From the NCBI GenBank assembly GCA_025765615.1, contig JAIVFJ010000155.1, positions 62,001-126,000 of the forward strand: 64,000 nt of DNA, given 5' to 3'. The notes under the pieces were generated by a model. The model saw only the letters and a list, made by a program, of their open reading frames with translations. It had not been told where the DNA came from and did not search any database. How positions within the stretch are numbered: position 1 is the first letter of the stretch; each line of letters begins with the position of its first letter. The DNA is from Zopfochytrium polystomum (taxonomy: Eukaryota; Chytridiomycota; Chytridiomycetes; Chytridiales; Chytridiaceae). The position numbers were made by a program, and so were the translations under genes. This document shows, one piece after another, positions 10,644 to 21,439 of the stretch.

Positions 10644-11525
10644 ATGTCCATGACGACGATGCCCACTGCCGGCGGCGAGGCGCCACGAACTCCTCAGGGG
10701 CGCCGCCGCCCGGTGGTTTTGCCCCGACCCCAGATTATCTACGCTTCAGGAGTAGCGCAACCTGTTGAGTATTAAGCCACCTCCACCATTCCTGATCCTT
10801 TCTCTGTTCGCTCGCTGACGATTCTCGTTGCTCTTCACCCGAAAATACCTGCTCGGTTACGCCGGTTTCGCCCTCTACCTCCACTACCTCCTCGCCCCCG
10901 CCGCACTCTGGACCCCACGCATTCGCACCCTCCGCCGATTCCTCCCCGCCACCATCATACTGCCCGTCGCCCAAGTCCCCATCCGGATCTACATATTCTC
11001 GGCCTCGAAACCGCTGCAGCCGCTCTGAAAGGCCCAGTGCGCCCCACGGACCCAGCCGTCGTCGTCTCCGAGCCACGCAAGTTCGAGTCAGACCCGCGAC
11101 AGCAGCTGTACGAGCTGTACAGGAAGCAGCAGCAGCAGCAACAGTGGCAAGCGACCAGCAGGTGCAGTACCAGAGCCCTCCGCACAGATCGCCTTTTGTC
11201 ACTCCGCCGCGCAGGCAGTCCTCGTCGTCGGCTTCGCCGCAGGCGTTGCAGATCTCGTCGTCCGGGGCGACGTACAACACGCCGACTCCGCCGCCCGCGC
11301 GACTCACGCTTCGGCGAAGATCCGCGCCGACCGCGTCGCCCGCTGTCGGCACCGCTGGCCGCCGTGTCGCGCGATCGTGTGCGCGTTGAAAGTCAGGCGC
11401 GAGCCGGCTCCGTGGCGGCTACGGTGAGGATCCTGGACTTTTTCAACGTCGCAGGCGCGGTGCTGACGGTGATCGGCATTGTGGCGTTGGTGCTGTCGGC
11501 GCTGTACTCCGCAAAGCTGGATATT

Positions 11526-11542
11526 AGGGGTTGTCAAACCCC
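11526..11542 (+). repeat. left terminal inverted repeat
   Basis: 17 bp, itself nearly palindromic (GGGGTT...AACCCC). Confidence 0.95.
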
Positions 11543-11721
11543 CTCTTTTTTGTTGGGAACGGACAAACAAAACATTGCACAATTTTTCCACCACCGTTGC
11601 AAACTGCCTTTTTGGACCCATCAAAACGTTTCTTTTGCAGAAAGCTCCTCCCGAGGAGCTTTCGTTGGAAAGACTTTCGTTGCAAACCAGCGTTGGAAAC
11701 AGAACACTCAAATTTTTTATC

Positions 11722-13466
11722 ATGTTTTGCAGTTTCCCATTTTTGGAAGGTGGCTGCACACGAAAAATCTTGTGGTTTGTCTCTCAGTCTGCCTCTCGTC
11801 CTCTCATATCCATCGCCATCCCCATCCACTCTACCAAGCGCAAGAAGCAGGCTTCAGCAGACGAGGCCCCCGCCGTAGCATCCAAATCACTTCGTACAAC
11901 AAGGCCGCAATTGTTAGGAATGATACAATTCATGGAGACTCCAACAAACTTCGCCATTGTGGAAGGCGTTCGTTCTCTAACGGGTCCCCCGACCAGCGGC
12001 CGGCCCACAAGAAGGTGTACGGGTTTCGAATGATGGCTGAGTTCGTCGAGAAAAAAGTACCTGGCTCTTGCTGGAATGCCCAGGCAGCGAAGAACCGATG
12101 GGGCGCCATAAAGACGAAGTACACTGAAACAAAAAAGACAACATCCGAAACTGGATACGGACTGACACCAAAAGACTTCCAACAAGGCATCAATTCCATC
12201 GAAGCAAAGAGGGAATCGCTCTGCCCATACTATTCTCTGCTCGACACTCTTTATGGAAACCGCGAAAACGTAACGCCAACCGCGGTTTTTGTGTCTGGTG
12301 CACCAGGGATAACTGTTCGGACGTTGGGCAATGTCTCTGTTGGCACAGAAGCGAGCACAGCAGATCTCCAGGGCGAACCGCACAATGCTGAAGCAGATTC
12401 AGACACCGATGATGATGGTGAAGAGCTTGCTGATGAAGTTGATTCCAACACTGACACGGAAGCGGAGGCACGAGCAGCAGTCCGCCGGCAAGAATTGGAG
12501 GATCGCCTTCGTCGAGAACTTGAGACGGAGGTGCGCACTCTCTTTCGTGACAACTTCGAAACATCCATTCCATCACAATTGCTCAGGCACGAGCCTGACT
12601 TGGCATTGAACGAAGCAGACTCTACTCGCGATCACACTGCTGATGCGTTGTCTCCCTTGGTGAGCAATCCTACTGTCAATGAGGATCTTGCTGGAATGGC
12701 GAGCTCAGTGAAGGTCACGACGGGTGGCGCATCAAGTGTGGCGATCGCCCTCTCAAAGGGATCTGTTGCCGCTGCAGTAGCATCTGGCCATATCACGATC
12801 AGTGCAGTGACGCCGAATGCAATCGCTTCATCGAGTGAAGCAACGGGGAGTGGGCCAGGTAAGTGTCCACTGCGAGATTCCACCACTGCAAACGAGCCTG
12901 CGATAGATGGCCGGGACACTGAAACAAACGCTCGGCCGACCCTAGCAGCTGCTGGCATGGAGCCGAAAAAAAAGAAGAGAAAAATTGCAGAAGAACTGGA
13001 TGACGAACACGCTGAAGGTGGGTTGATCGTTCTGTGGCTCATGAGAGTTGTGTCTAATTTATTTGCAGAGAATGTCCATGTTCAGGATGAGAATATGCCG
13101 GACCTTGAACACACAAGCAGCATCACATCTAGTCCAGCGCTGATCCAACAATCGAAGAAAAAACATTCATATCAAGAGGAGCGCATGTCACTACAGAAAC
13201 AAGACCTAGAGGCGCGCACGAAGAGTGACAGTGACAGGCTTTTGCTCGACAAAGAGGATGGGCAGAGGCGACAACAGCAGGAGCAGGCGCGGTTGGAATT
13301 TGACCAGCGATGCTTTGTATCACAAGAAACTAGAGAGCTGAGACGACTCGCATTGGAGGAGTCGCGAGAGGAGCGCTCCGCCTTGCCCGAGTTTCGTAGT
13401 GAGCCTGCCGCAAACGATGGTAGACATCCAGCCACTCTTCGGAAAGTGACACATAGTCGGCATTGA
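11722..13466 (+). CDS. transposon-encoded Myb/SANT-like DNA-binding protein
   Basis: Reading starts in one frame (candidate ATG 11722; Lys-rich segment, then RPQLLGMIQFMETPTNFAIVEG) and continues in another from about 12005 (KKVYGFRMMAEFVEKKVPG, CWNAQAAKNRWGAIKTKY). Together these make the three helices with bulky aromatic residues of a Myb/SANT-like domain. The switch at about 11965-11993 is either a frameshift or a very short intron (29 nt, GT...AG, which would join the frames in phase). After the domain comes an acidic, low-complexity stretch, a basic KKKKRK patch (residue ~430, possible nuclear signal) and a C-terminal Gln/Glu/Arg-rich coiled coil (about 13170-13400). An in-phase 51-nt GT...AG intron at about 13018-13068 is possible. 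It presumably binds the element's ends. Confidence 0.65.
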
Positions 13467-13768
13467 GGTTGTTGAGGAGAAGTCGGCGTCGGGCTACTCT
13501 TGGCATTTTCGAAGTGCTCGCTGGATCTCGTCTATCTCTGTCTCCACCCTAATCGGTCTTTTGTTTGTATATCTGTTTGCGCCCGCTTACTTTTCCTGGC
13601 TCTGTCGCCTACGGTCTGTCTGCCCCACCATCTGTCTTGTGGCTGCCTGGCTCTTCCTCTTCCGCTTCCTGGGCAGGTTTGACCACCAACTTTCATTTCG
13701 TTGGAAACGAAATAAAAAAACAGTGCAAAGCAGAATCCATTTTGTTTTAAACCAGTCCGTGCGGGGAA

Positions 13769-13785
13769 GGGGTTTGACAACCCCT
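13769..13785 (-). repeat. right terminal inverted repeat
   Basis: Exact reverse complement of 11526-11542. The subterminal motif GTTGGAAAC at about 13701 also occurs inside the left end (GTTGCAAAC, GTTGGAAAC at 11594-11702). Confidence 0.95.
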
Positions 13786-14018
13786 ATTGTCTTTTTTGCG
13801 CAGGCTGTGACGATCTGGGCCCTCCTGTGAGTGTGTGAGTGGGACAAATCAAAGCGTTTGACACGCGGGGATCGAGGTCCATTTGGTTTATGTAACTGAC
13901 CCTCCCCACGGCAACAACAACGACTCACTTCACGTTCCAAGTCACACTGTTTCTTGCGTTCATGAACGTCACCCGCGCGACGGTTGACGACTGTATGGAG
14001 TTGCTTCCAGCTCGGTGA

Positions 14019-14827
14019 CGGAGCGGCTGCGTTGTTACGGGGGTCTCGGAGAATGAAACCGAGATCTAGTAGGGGTGGCTCCAAACTAATCCACATTGCC
14101 TTCACCTCCTTCCACGCAACCCACGCCAACCTCAGCACTCGCCCCCCCATATGGCGTGCCTTTTCATTTTTTGATGATCCCACGTCGCCAGCTCAACGTT
14201 TTCCATGGGCGCCGTCCACAGACCCCGAGCACCCGTTTCCATCCGAATTGCATCCGCTTTGGTTCGGCTTTACCCAAGTCTCTAGCCCGTCCCCACTATG
14301 TTTACTCCATTCCCTTCCGAGCGCTGGCGGGACCAGCAACGGCTTTGTTAAAGAAAAACTGTCTCTGATTGAGTTAGTTCGCTGTTATCGTTCTGCCCGC
14401 TCCCGGCCTCACGCCCTCACGCGACTCGTTGCACGAGGGGTTCGAATGGGAGAGAGACAGAAGAGCGGACCACAGACAGGCAGGCAGGCAGACAGGGCGG
14501 AGGCACGCATGGTGCCGCCGACGGATGTGACAAGGCACCAGGCGCTTGGGCGGAACAGAGCCGATCGAGACTGACGGACTTGCCCCCGCCAACACTTTCA
14601 CTGACCTTCTGTTTCAACGTGGACGGCGCCCACCGTTACATCAATACATACAGAAAAAAAGCAAGCAGGAAGGCGTCGACAAACGCGAAGGCAGGGCAAC
14701 CCTCACCTCATTCGCTCGCCCGCGCTGGCTTTCGTGTGCCGTCTCGGCCCCACCTCCTCTCTTCTCTGGACACTCCAAGCTATTCTCGCTTTCTCGCGCA
14801 GAGTGAGCTTTTCTCGAAAAGTCATCA
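14019..14827. other. intergenic, no supported gene
   Basis: Spacer between the tandem paralogues, including the promoter of the intact copy. Frames lack domains. Confidence 0.4.
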
Positions 14828-16502
14828 ATGTCCGGAACAACGATGATGCCCGGTCCAGGCGGGGACGGAGGAGCAGCAAACTCCTCAGGGCCGATGCTGC
14901 CCCCTGGCTTCGTCCTTACGCCCGACCTAATCTACGCCTCCGGAATGGCGCCAATCCGTTGAGTAGCAAAAACAAACACGCAAAGCCCGTTCCACTCGTC
15001 GCATCTAACCAAAAAAAAAAAAACCCGTCCACAAAACAACTCGTAGTTTGTCTAACAAACTCAGCCCGCGCCTGCTCAAACTTCCCCTCCTTCCGCTTGT
15101 ACCTCGCCGGCTTTGGCGCCTTTGCCGTCGTCCTTGCAGTGTTTGGGCTTTTCCTCGTCGTTGCCCGCATCGTCATTCGGAACCTTCGCGACCGCTTCAC
15201 TTCGAGGACCTTTGGCAACGCCAACCATGACCCGGATGCGGCGCTGCTGGACGTGGCCATCATGTTCGGCGTACTGCAAGCTGTCTGCCAATTTACTTCG
15301 TTTGTTTCTCTGTTTAATGAGTGGGGCGCCATGGTTTTCATGTGAGTGTGTGTGCAAGAGGGATTATGTTTCCCGAAAGAGGAATTTGATACGATCTGCT
15401 GGACCCAGCACGCTGAACCATTCCCACCCCCCTAGGACTATTTCCGGCATCGCCTACCTCCTCGGATATTCCGGCCTCGCCATCTATCTTCACCATCTCC
15501 TGAAGCCAATCGCCCTCTGGTCCCCTCGCGTTCGACTTCTCGTCCGTCTCCTCCCCGGCACAATGATCATGCCCGTCGCCCAAGTCCCCGTCCGCATCTA
15601 TAACGGCATTTTCACCGACGCATCACTGACCTCCCCGCCAACCGACGCCGCAAACGCCCGCTTAGCGGCCTTTGGCATCGCCGTGTCCGCGCTTTACACC
15701 GCCGCGATTGGAAATTTTTTCGCCATCGCTTTGTTCTCGAGGACCGGGATGGGAAAAACGCTCAAATTGACCCTCGGCCCGGACGGAGCTGCGGCCGCGC
15801 TCAAAGGCCCCGTAAATGCCGTGGACCATGCTGCCACTGTGAGCAAGTTGCGAAAGTTTGACCAAGACCCGCGCCAGAGGCTGTACGAACAACCGCAGCC
15901 GCAGTCACAGCGGTTTGGCGAGGGTCCACAGTACCGCCAGCAGCAGCTGGAGTACCAGAGCCCACCGTATAGATCGCCGTTTGAGAGCCCGCCACCCAGA
16001 CGGTCATCATCTTACGAGTCGCAGTACACGTCGCCCACCGCGACGTACTACAGCCCGACCCCGTCGCCCGGGCGCGAATCCCGTTTTGGGGACGACTCGT
16101 CGCGCCGATCGCGCCGCTTGGTCTCGAAACCGCAGGTCGCCGTGTCGACCGAGCGGATGCACATTGACAGTCAAGCGCGCACCGGCGCGGTGGCGGCAAC
16201 GGCGAGGGTTCTGGAATATATGATCGTCGTGGGGGGTGCTGTGATGTTTGTCAACACAGTGGCGTCGATTCTCTCAGAGATATACTCAGCGAGGCTGGAC
16301 ATTGTGTTTGTCACGCAAGCGGTGGCGATCTGGGGCGTCATGTGAGTCCTTCAAGTATCAGGTGCGCATGACTAGTTGCTGACGCGGTACCGACAGTTTC
16401 ACATTCCAGGTCTCGCTCTTTGTCGCGTTTATGTTTGTCACTCGCATGGTAGTTCACGACTTCTGGGACGTGTTTCCGGCCAGGAGCCAGCGGCTACCTT
16501 GA
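14828..16502 (+). CDS. orphan membrane protein with seven hydrophobic segments
   Basis: Four exons with agreeing phases: 14828-14957, 15065-15341, 15436-16341, 16397-16502; 472 residues. Hydrophobic segments lie at roughly 50-76 (LYLAGFGAFAVVLAVFGLFL), 98-121, 128-160 (AYLLGYSGLAIYLHHLL), 165-188 (PGTMIMPVAQVPVRIY), 213-238, 393-415 and 424-453. Between the fifth and sixth is a ~150-residue hydrophilic Ser/Pro/Arg/Tyr-rich loop. That layout recalls a G-protein-coupled receptor with a long third cytoplasmic loop, but I recognise no receptor family motif, so the function is open. The dead paralogue upstream keeps the same exon-1 donor. First and third introns use GTTGAG and GTGAGT donors. Confidence 0.75.
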
Positions 16503-17004
16503 AACGGCCACAACGAAAAGCACAGGAATTTGGACCCCAACCTTAGCCCTCTGTGCCCATCAATCCTTTTTCTCTCGACGACAGCCTGAATTCTGCCGAG
16601 GCTCACGTACTGCAGCGCATTATTTTCACTTCATTGAAGCCATATTTTCGATCCCATTTTCCCCTTGCATTTGTTGAAGTTTACACGCTTGTATTCCGTT
16701 TCTTTTGCTCGCCAAGCGCTGGCCGGACCAGCGCGAGCCCTCCTCGAAGCTTGCATTTCTTGTCTTAAATTTAGCGTGTAACCATCCTCCCGTTTCTGCA
16801 TTTTATTGAGTTGCAGCACAGAAATTCAGACTATCAGTGATCTTAAAATCGTTCCTTTCCCGTCTCACACATCTCGAGTTGCAGCACAGAAATTCAGTGC
16901 AGAACTCTTGACAAGGAGCGACGGGGATGAGGAGGATGAAGAATGCAGACAATTCCAAAGATGACTAAGAAGGCCGGACCAGTACCCCCTTGAAGTTTAC
17001 GATG
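16503..17004. other. intergenic, nothing seen
   Basis: A CTCGAGTTGCAGCACAGAAATTCA-like motif occurs twice near 16810 and 16873 as a short direct repeat. No genes seen. Confidence 0.4.
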
Positions 17005-17115
17005 TATGCTGTCGTGCAGGCTGACGGCAGCGGCCACAGTGTTGTGGTAGAGCGGTGGAGAGACAGCGAGCCGGTGGAACCTGCTCTCTGGATCGAGTGG
17101 GAAGCGTGCGATTGA
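17005..17115 (+). pseudogene. 3' fragment of WW-repeat ankyrin-like gene
   Basis: Reads YAVVQADGSGHSVVVERW, RDSEPVEPALWIEWE and ends in TGA at 17113. It matches the C-terminus of the copy at 18241-19237 (AVLQADSNGHATVVEWWRDS, then APAVWKLWE). The upstream part of the gene is gone. Confidence 0.75.
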
Positions 17116-17319
17116 AACGAAGCGAGCGGAGTCGGCGGCGCTCAAACGATCGAAGTTCTGCTTCTAATCGTTACTTTCCCGTGGCCGATCGGGAGTAGTA
17201 GCCCATGTCGTGTAGCGAACTGAGTCAGAAGGGGTGTGTATTAGTGAGCGTTGTGAGCAAGGATGATCACGTGGCGACACGGCGTGGTCGCTGAAAAAAA
17301 ATAATAATACACACTTGCA

Positions 17320-18091
17320 ATGCACGGACCAAACGGACAGCCACGAAAGGGCAGGGCGAGTTCGCCGAGCGGCCCCGCCCTCCCGTCAGACATTGCCGCC
17401 GAGATCTGCATCCATCTCGCCCACCACAAAGACCGCTTCTACATCGCGACCCTCCTTCGCCTGCTCGATGTCCAGGCTGCGTCCTTCCGCCACCTTCACC
17501 GCCTCGAGTTCAACCGCGCAACCGCCACTGGCGACGTGCGGCTCCTCGACCTCCTCCTGCGGCACGGAAGAGGCCATCAACGAGGCGAGCACAGAGGGCC
17601 GTATCGCCATGTTGCAGTGGTGGAAAGAGAGCGGACTCCCCCTAAAGTACGGTTCAAGAGCAATCGACAACGCCAGCTTCAATGGCCATATGAAGGTGCT
17701 CCATTGGTGGAAAAATAGCGGGCTTGCGCTGGAGTACTCAACCAGGACTTTGGACTCGGCCAGCGCGTGCGGACGGACCGATTTGCTCCAGTGGTGGAAG
17801 GACAGCAGGCTCAAGCTGGAGTACTCGAAGTGGGCGATACACGCCGCGAGTGAATGGGGCCACGTCCCGGTTCTCCGGTGGTGGGTGGAAAGCGGCCTCA
17901 AGCTGAAGTACGACATTGATGCGGTCGATGTTGCCGACAGAAACGGGCATAGTGCTGTTGTCGAGTGGTGGAGGGACAGCAAGTTGTTCGAGGCCAGTGC
18001 ATGGAAGGCGTGGGAGGCCTCGAGCAAGAGCAGACGGTCGGCCACGCCCGCATGGCGTGCCTGGCTTTTGTCCTGGATATCGCGAGATTGA
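17320..18091 (+). pseudogene. WW-repeat ankyrin-like gene, frameshifted
   Basis: The N-terminal F-box-like region (LPSDIAAEICIHLAHHKDRF, then ATLLRLLDVQAASFRHLHR) reads from the ATG at 17320 up to LLDLLLRHG at about 17570. The repeats then continue in another frame (EEAINEASTEGRIAMLQWW onward, about six units) to the stop at 18089-18091. Compared with intact relatives, 10-12 residues are missing at the switch, so a small deletion shifted the frame. The repeat half is intact and would be a full domain if translated from elsewhere, but no good start exists for it. Probably a young pseudogene. Confidence 0.75.
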
Positions 18092-18240
18092 GGACTTTGT
18101 CGATCTTTGTCGTTGCAGAAACGGCTCATAGTTATCCTTTGCAGTGCGGCGTCCAACATTGCTTCGTTGTTACTCGTTAGTCTCTGTTTGGCTATATACC
18201 CGTGGTCGCTGTTTGAGAACATTTTTCTAGTAGTGGCGCA

Positions 18241-19237
18241 ATGCCAATGGCCTATGTGCCTCCTCGACACGGCGCCGCAAGCAACACGCGGTCACGATCG
18301 ACAGTCGCTGGAGAAGCCCGCACAGGACTGCCGATCCACATCGCCGACGAGATCCTACACCACCTCGCCCTAGCCCGAGACCGCTTCCACCTCGCCACGC
18401 TCCTCCGCAACCGCCAATGTCCAAGCAGCGTGCTTCCACCGCGTCCTCGGCCCTCGCGTGTGCGAGCTCGACCGCGCGAGCCACATCGGCGACGTTGCGT
18501 TCCTCGATCGTCTTCTCCGCCAGGCACGCGCGGAAAACAGAGCGCCGCAATATACTTCGCGAGCGATCGATGAAGCGAGTGCAGCTGGGCGCGTTGATCT
18601 GCTGCAGTGGTGGCGGGATAGCGGCGTCAAACTCAAGTACACCGACTCGGCCGTGGAGTCTGCCGCTAGAGAAGGGCAGGCTGCTGTCCTCGCGTGGTGG
18701 AGGGACAGCGGGCTTGAGTTGCGGTTTACGGAGCAACCCGTCGATAGAGCGTCTATCCAGGGCGATCTGTCGATGCTGCAGATCTGGCGAGCCAGTGGCC
18801 TCCCGCTTAAGTACTCTTACAGCGCGTTGACCGAAGCCAGTGCCGACGGACAAATCGAAGTACTTCAGTGGTGGAAGGAAAGTGGGTTGGAGCTCAAGTA
18901 CTTGTTCCGGGGAATGGACGCGGCAAGCGCGGCAGGTCGCACAGAGGTGTTGCAGTGGTGGAAGGAGAGTGGGCTGGAGCTGCGATACACGGGAATCGCG
19001 ATGGACTCTGCCAGTGCGAACGGACATGTTGCAGTCCTACAGTGGTGGAAAGATAGCGGGCTTTCTTTGAGATACAGCTGGAATGCGGTCTTGCAGGCCG
19101 ACAGCAACGGTCACGCCACTGTTGTGGAGTGGTGGAGAGACAGCGGGTTGGTTGCGCCTGCTGTTTGGAAGCTATGGGAGAGCGAGGTGGAGAAGAAACG
19201 TTTAGACTCCGCAACACGCGTAACGAGCTGGCGTTAG
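18241..19237 (+). pseudogene. WW-repeat ankyrin-like gene, +1 frameshift
   Basis: From the ATG at 18241 the F-box-like segment reads LPIHIADEILHHLALARDRF and HLATLLRNR. At about 18414 one extra base throws the frame; the continuation NVQAACFHRVL, CELDRASHIGDVAFLDRLL sits in the next frame and runs through about eight WW repeats to the stop at 19235-19237. All repeats are well preserved. One base separates it from a full gene of roughly 330 residues, so a sequencing error is possible. It lies 150 bp after the preceding copy, same strand. Confidence 0.7.
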
Positions 19238-19263
19238 ATCGCAATAAACGGAAGCAAATCCGC

Positions 19264-19803
19264 ATTCCCTTGGATCTTATGCGGACGGGCCTGTTCTTTC
19301 GCTGCCTGAGGCCGGACGGATTTGATTGCTTTCCGGCCAAAACCTTCCGCCCGGCGACCCTGTTCCGCCTCTGCGAGATCCAAGCGGCCGCCTTCAAATT
19401 CTACAGCAACAGAACTCTCGACCGCCCAAAGGCGACACTGCCCTCCTCGATTTCGTGCTGTGCAAGCTGCAGGCCGAGATACCACCAAACAGTACACCGT
19501 AGTGACATACAGCGCAGAGGCGATGAACGAGGCGACGAGATGAGGACAGCGGGCTGCCGCTGAAGCACGACGCGCCGGCGCTGGATGGACCGAGTTCGTC
19601 AGGGCGGGTCGTGGCCCTTCAGTGGTGGAAGGACAGCGGGCTGTATCTCAGATATTCGGTGGCTGTGCGAACGGGCATTTGGCGGTCCTAAATTGGTGGA
19701 ACGACAGCGGGCTTCGTTGAAGTACAGCCTGAGCGCGATCGAAGGGCGGAGAGCAACGGACACCTTGCGGTCGTTGAGTGGTGGAGGGGAGGAAACGCTG
19801 TGA
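19264..19803 (+). pseudogene. WW-repeat ankyrin-like gene, heavily decayed
   Basis: F-box-like residues survive (FRPATLFRLCEIQAAAFKF), followed in other frames by DTALLDFVLCKLQAE, YSAEAMNEA, HLAVLNWWNDSGL and LKYSLSAIE. At least four frame changes and missing repeats make it clearly dead. Confidence 0.75.
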
Positions 19804-19944
19804 AGAGGTTAAGAAAGTGAGCCATCGGGGGCCAATTCAGTCTCCGCCTTGTAGTCTTCCGCACAACAGTGAAAAAAAATACAATCCTCAATGGGCAGCC
19901 CAGACATGCTAATCAGAATGGAGATTTATGTGGTACCAGGCATA

Positions 19945-20016
19945 AGCAGCGTAGTGTAGTGGAAGCACGTTGGGCTCATAACCCAAAGGTCGAACGATCG
20001 AAACGTTCCGCTGCTA
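19945..20016 (+). tRNA. initiator tRNA-Met(CAT)
   Basis: 72 nt. Perfect acceptor stem AGCAGCG/CGCTGCT with discriminator A, anticodon stem-loop TTGGG-CTCATAA-CCCAA, and the GATCGAAAC T-loop typical of eukaryotic initiator tRNA in place of TTCRA. The A1-T72 pair also marks it as initiator. Confidence 0.95.
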
Positions 20017-21105
20017 CTGTGAATTCCGCTGCTCCGTTCGGCTGTCTCAAGCGGGTAGAAACGCCATTTCCGTGAAATCTTCCTGTACCCATCTTTCGAG
20101 TAATCTCATATTTTCCCGCCGGCCCAAAGTGTGGACATTATACCCAATCTTTCAAATTTGCTTATTATTTTCCAGAAGAGGGGATGCCTTCAGCGAAGTC
20201 GTTTAAAGAATTGGTTTGTTTTTGACACATCGCAAAGCTATTGTAACATTCCCTCGCTAACGTGTCGGAACTATTCCGCAGTGATTCCTCCCCACGAGCG
20301 AAAAAAAATGGCACTGAATGGAAACGGTACAAGATGCGATGAGGGTTGGGGAGCCTTGACCCGTCGTCTCGCTGCCCGTGTGAAAAGTCGGTCAGTCGAA
20401 TTTTTCCTCCGGTGCGGGCAAACACTCACTCCATCTTGACCCTTCAAACCCTATTCTTGCGGATACAGCACACGGTATGAACACAGTCCTGCACACTCAC
20501 TCAGTTGTTGCTGACGGTGATCCCTGGATCGCTCTTGGCGTCGGGCTGCCGCTCTCCCTGCGAAAATTCCGATTGTAAGACAAATGGACCTAAAAAAAAT
20601 AAAAAATAAAAAATAAAAAAATAGGAATGGGGAGGCGAGATACGAGGAAATAGCCGTCGCAAGAAAATAGGGGATTGTTAAGAAATACATGTGACTGATG
20701 GACAGAGCGCGGAGAAGCACGCCTCACTCGGTGGCGGGGACGGCCATGGTGTCGACGCTTATGCCCATGGTCCGGATGGGATAGAGGTCGTCCTGTTGAT
20801 GCGCAGTGCCCGAGAGAAGAGAAGTTGTAGAATACCGCTGCCCCCCCTCCCCCTTCTTGAGGACAGGAGGTATGATTAGCGACGTTTGTTGGAGGGTGGA
20901 TATCGCTGATGACGACGCCCCCGACCTTTGCTCCTCAGAGAGCGAGTGGAAGTGAAGGACGAAACAAAGACAGATTCTTGACGCCCTGAAAGAAGCTGTC
21001 GCAAAATTTAGAGGATCGCTGAAGTAAACAGGTGACTGGTGGGCCAAAGGCCTGTGTGGAGGCTGGGAATATACAAGGGTGGGACCGACTGTTTTCTACC
21101 TGGGT
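20017..21105. other. intergenic, nothing seen
   Basis: AT-richer, with an A-rich tract of AAAAAAT units at about 20590-20622. No domain in any frame. Confidence 0.4.
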
Positions 21106-21366
21106 GGAAGGACAGCGGGCTCAAGCTGATGTATTCCTCCATTGCGATGGAATTTTGCCGCTTGGAACGGGCACGTCCACGCTCTGCAGTGGTGGGTGGA
21201 CAGCGGGCTAGTGCTGAACTACAGCCGGGACGCCGCAGACCGTGCCCGCAGTAACGGACAAACGGCCTTCGTAGAGTGGTGGCGAGAGTGGGAGAGACCG
21301 AAGGGTAAGAAGCTAGCGGACTCGGAAGCACTGCAAGAAATCTGGTCTGTCGAAATGGTTGTCTGA
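21106..21366 (+). pseudogene. WW-repeat ankyrin-like gene, 3' remnant
   Basis: WKDSGLKLMYSSIAME in one frame, then NGHVHALQWWVDSGLVLNY and NGQTAFVEWWREWERP in another, ending at 21366. The 5' two-thirds are missing and a frameshift lies at about 21150. Confidence 0.75.
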
Positions 21367-21439
21367 AGCTGTCCAATGCATGGATAAAGAGATTGTCCCT
21401 CTGGTCGTTCTTCACAGCAAATAGCGAGACACCAGACCG

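Larger units (their letters stand above)
11526..13785 (+). mobile_element. 2,260-bp DNA transposon with 17-bp TIRs and ATT target duplication
   Basis: The ends are a perfect inverted repeat: AGGGGTTGTCAAACCCC at 11526-11542 and its reverse complement at 13769-13785. The bases ATT flank both sides. Comparison with the intact paralogue, whose uninterrupted sequence reads ctggacattgtgttt, shows that removing the element and one ATT restores the paralogous reading frame. This is direct evidence of insertion. The interior holds one gene for a Myb/SANT-like protein and no DDE transposase that I can recognise. A 3-bp duplication fits PIF/Harbinger-type elements, some of which pair a transposase with a Myb-like protein, but ATT differs from their usual TWA. 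It may be non-autonomous or a new type. Confidence 0.9.
10644..14018 (+). pseudogene. dead copy of seven-segment membrane protein, split by a transposon
   Basis: Paralogue of the intact gene at 14828-16502. Its exon 1 (ATG at 10644) ends in IIYASGVAQP, like DLIYASGMAPI in the partner, with the same GTTGAGT donor. The partner's exon 2 is missing altogether. The exon 3 equivalent has YLLGYAGFALYLHYLL and MPVAQVP-type sequence (ILPVAQVPIRIY), then skips the fifth hydrophobic segment and resumes at ALKGPV, with frameshifts at about 11150-11390. The LDI codons at 11517-11525 are interrupted by the 2.26-kb element, and reading resumes at 13786 (IVFFAQAVTIWALL) through an exon 4 equivalent ending at 14018. 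The acceptor AG before that last exon also seems lost. Clearly non-functional. Confidence 0.85.

Noticed and set aside
11037..13466. Single 809-codon protein
   Set aside because: The frame runs from the dead membrane-protein gene straight into the transposon; it joins two unrelated units and starts without an ATG that makes sense.
17320..19237. Programmed frameshifting in the two ankyrin-like copies
   Set aside because: No slippery site plus pseudoknot is evident, and one copy also lacks residues at the switch, so deletion or indel is simpler.
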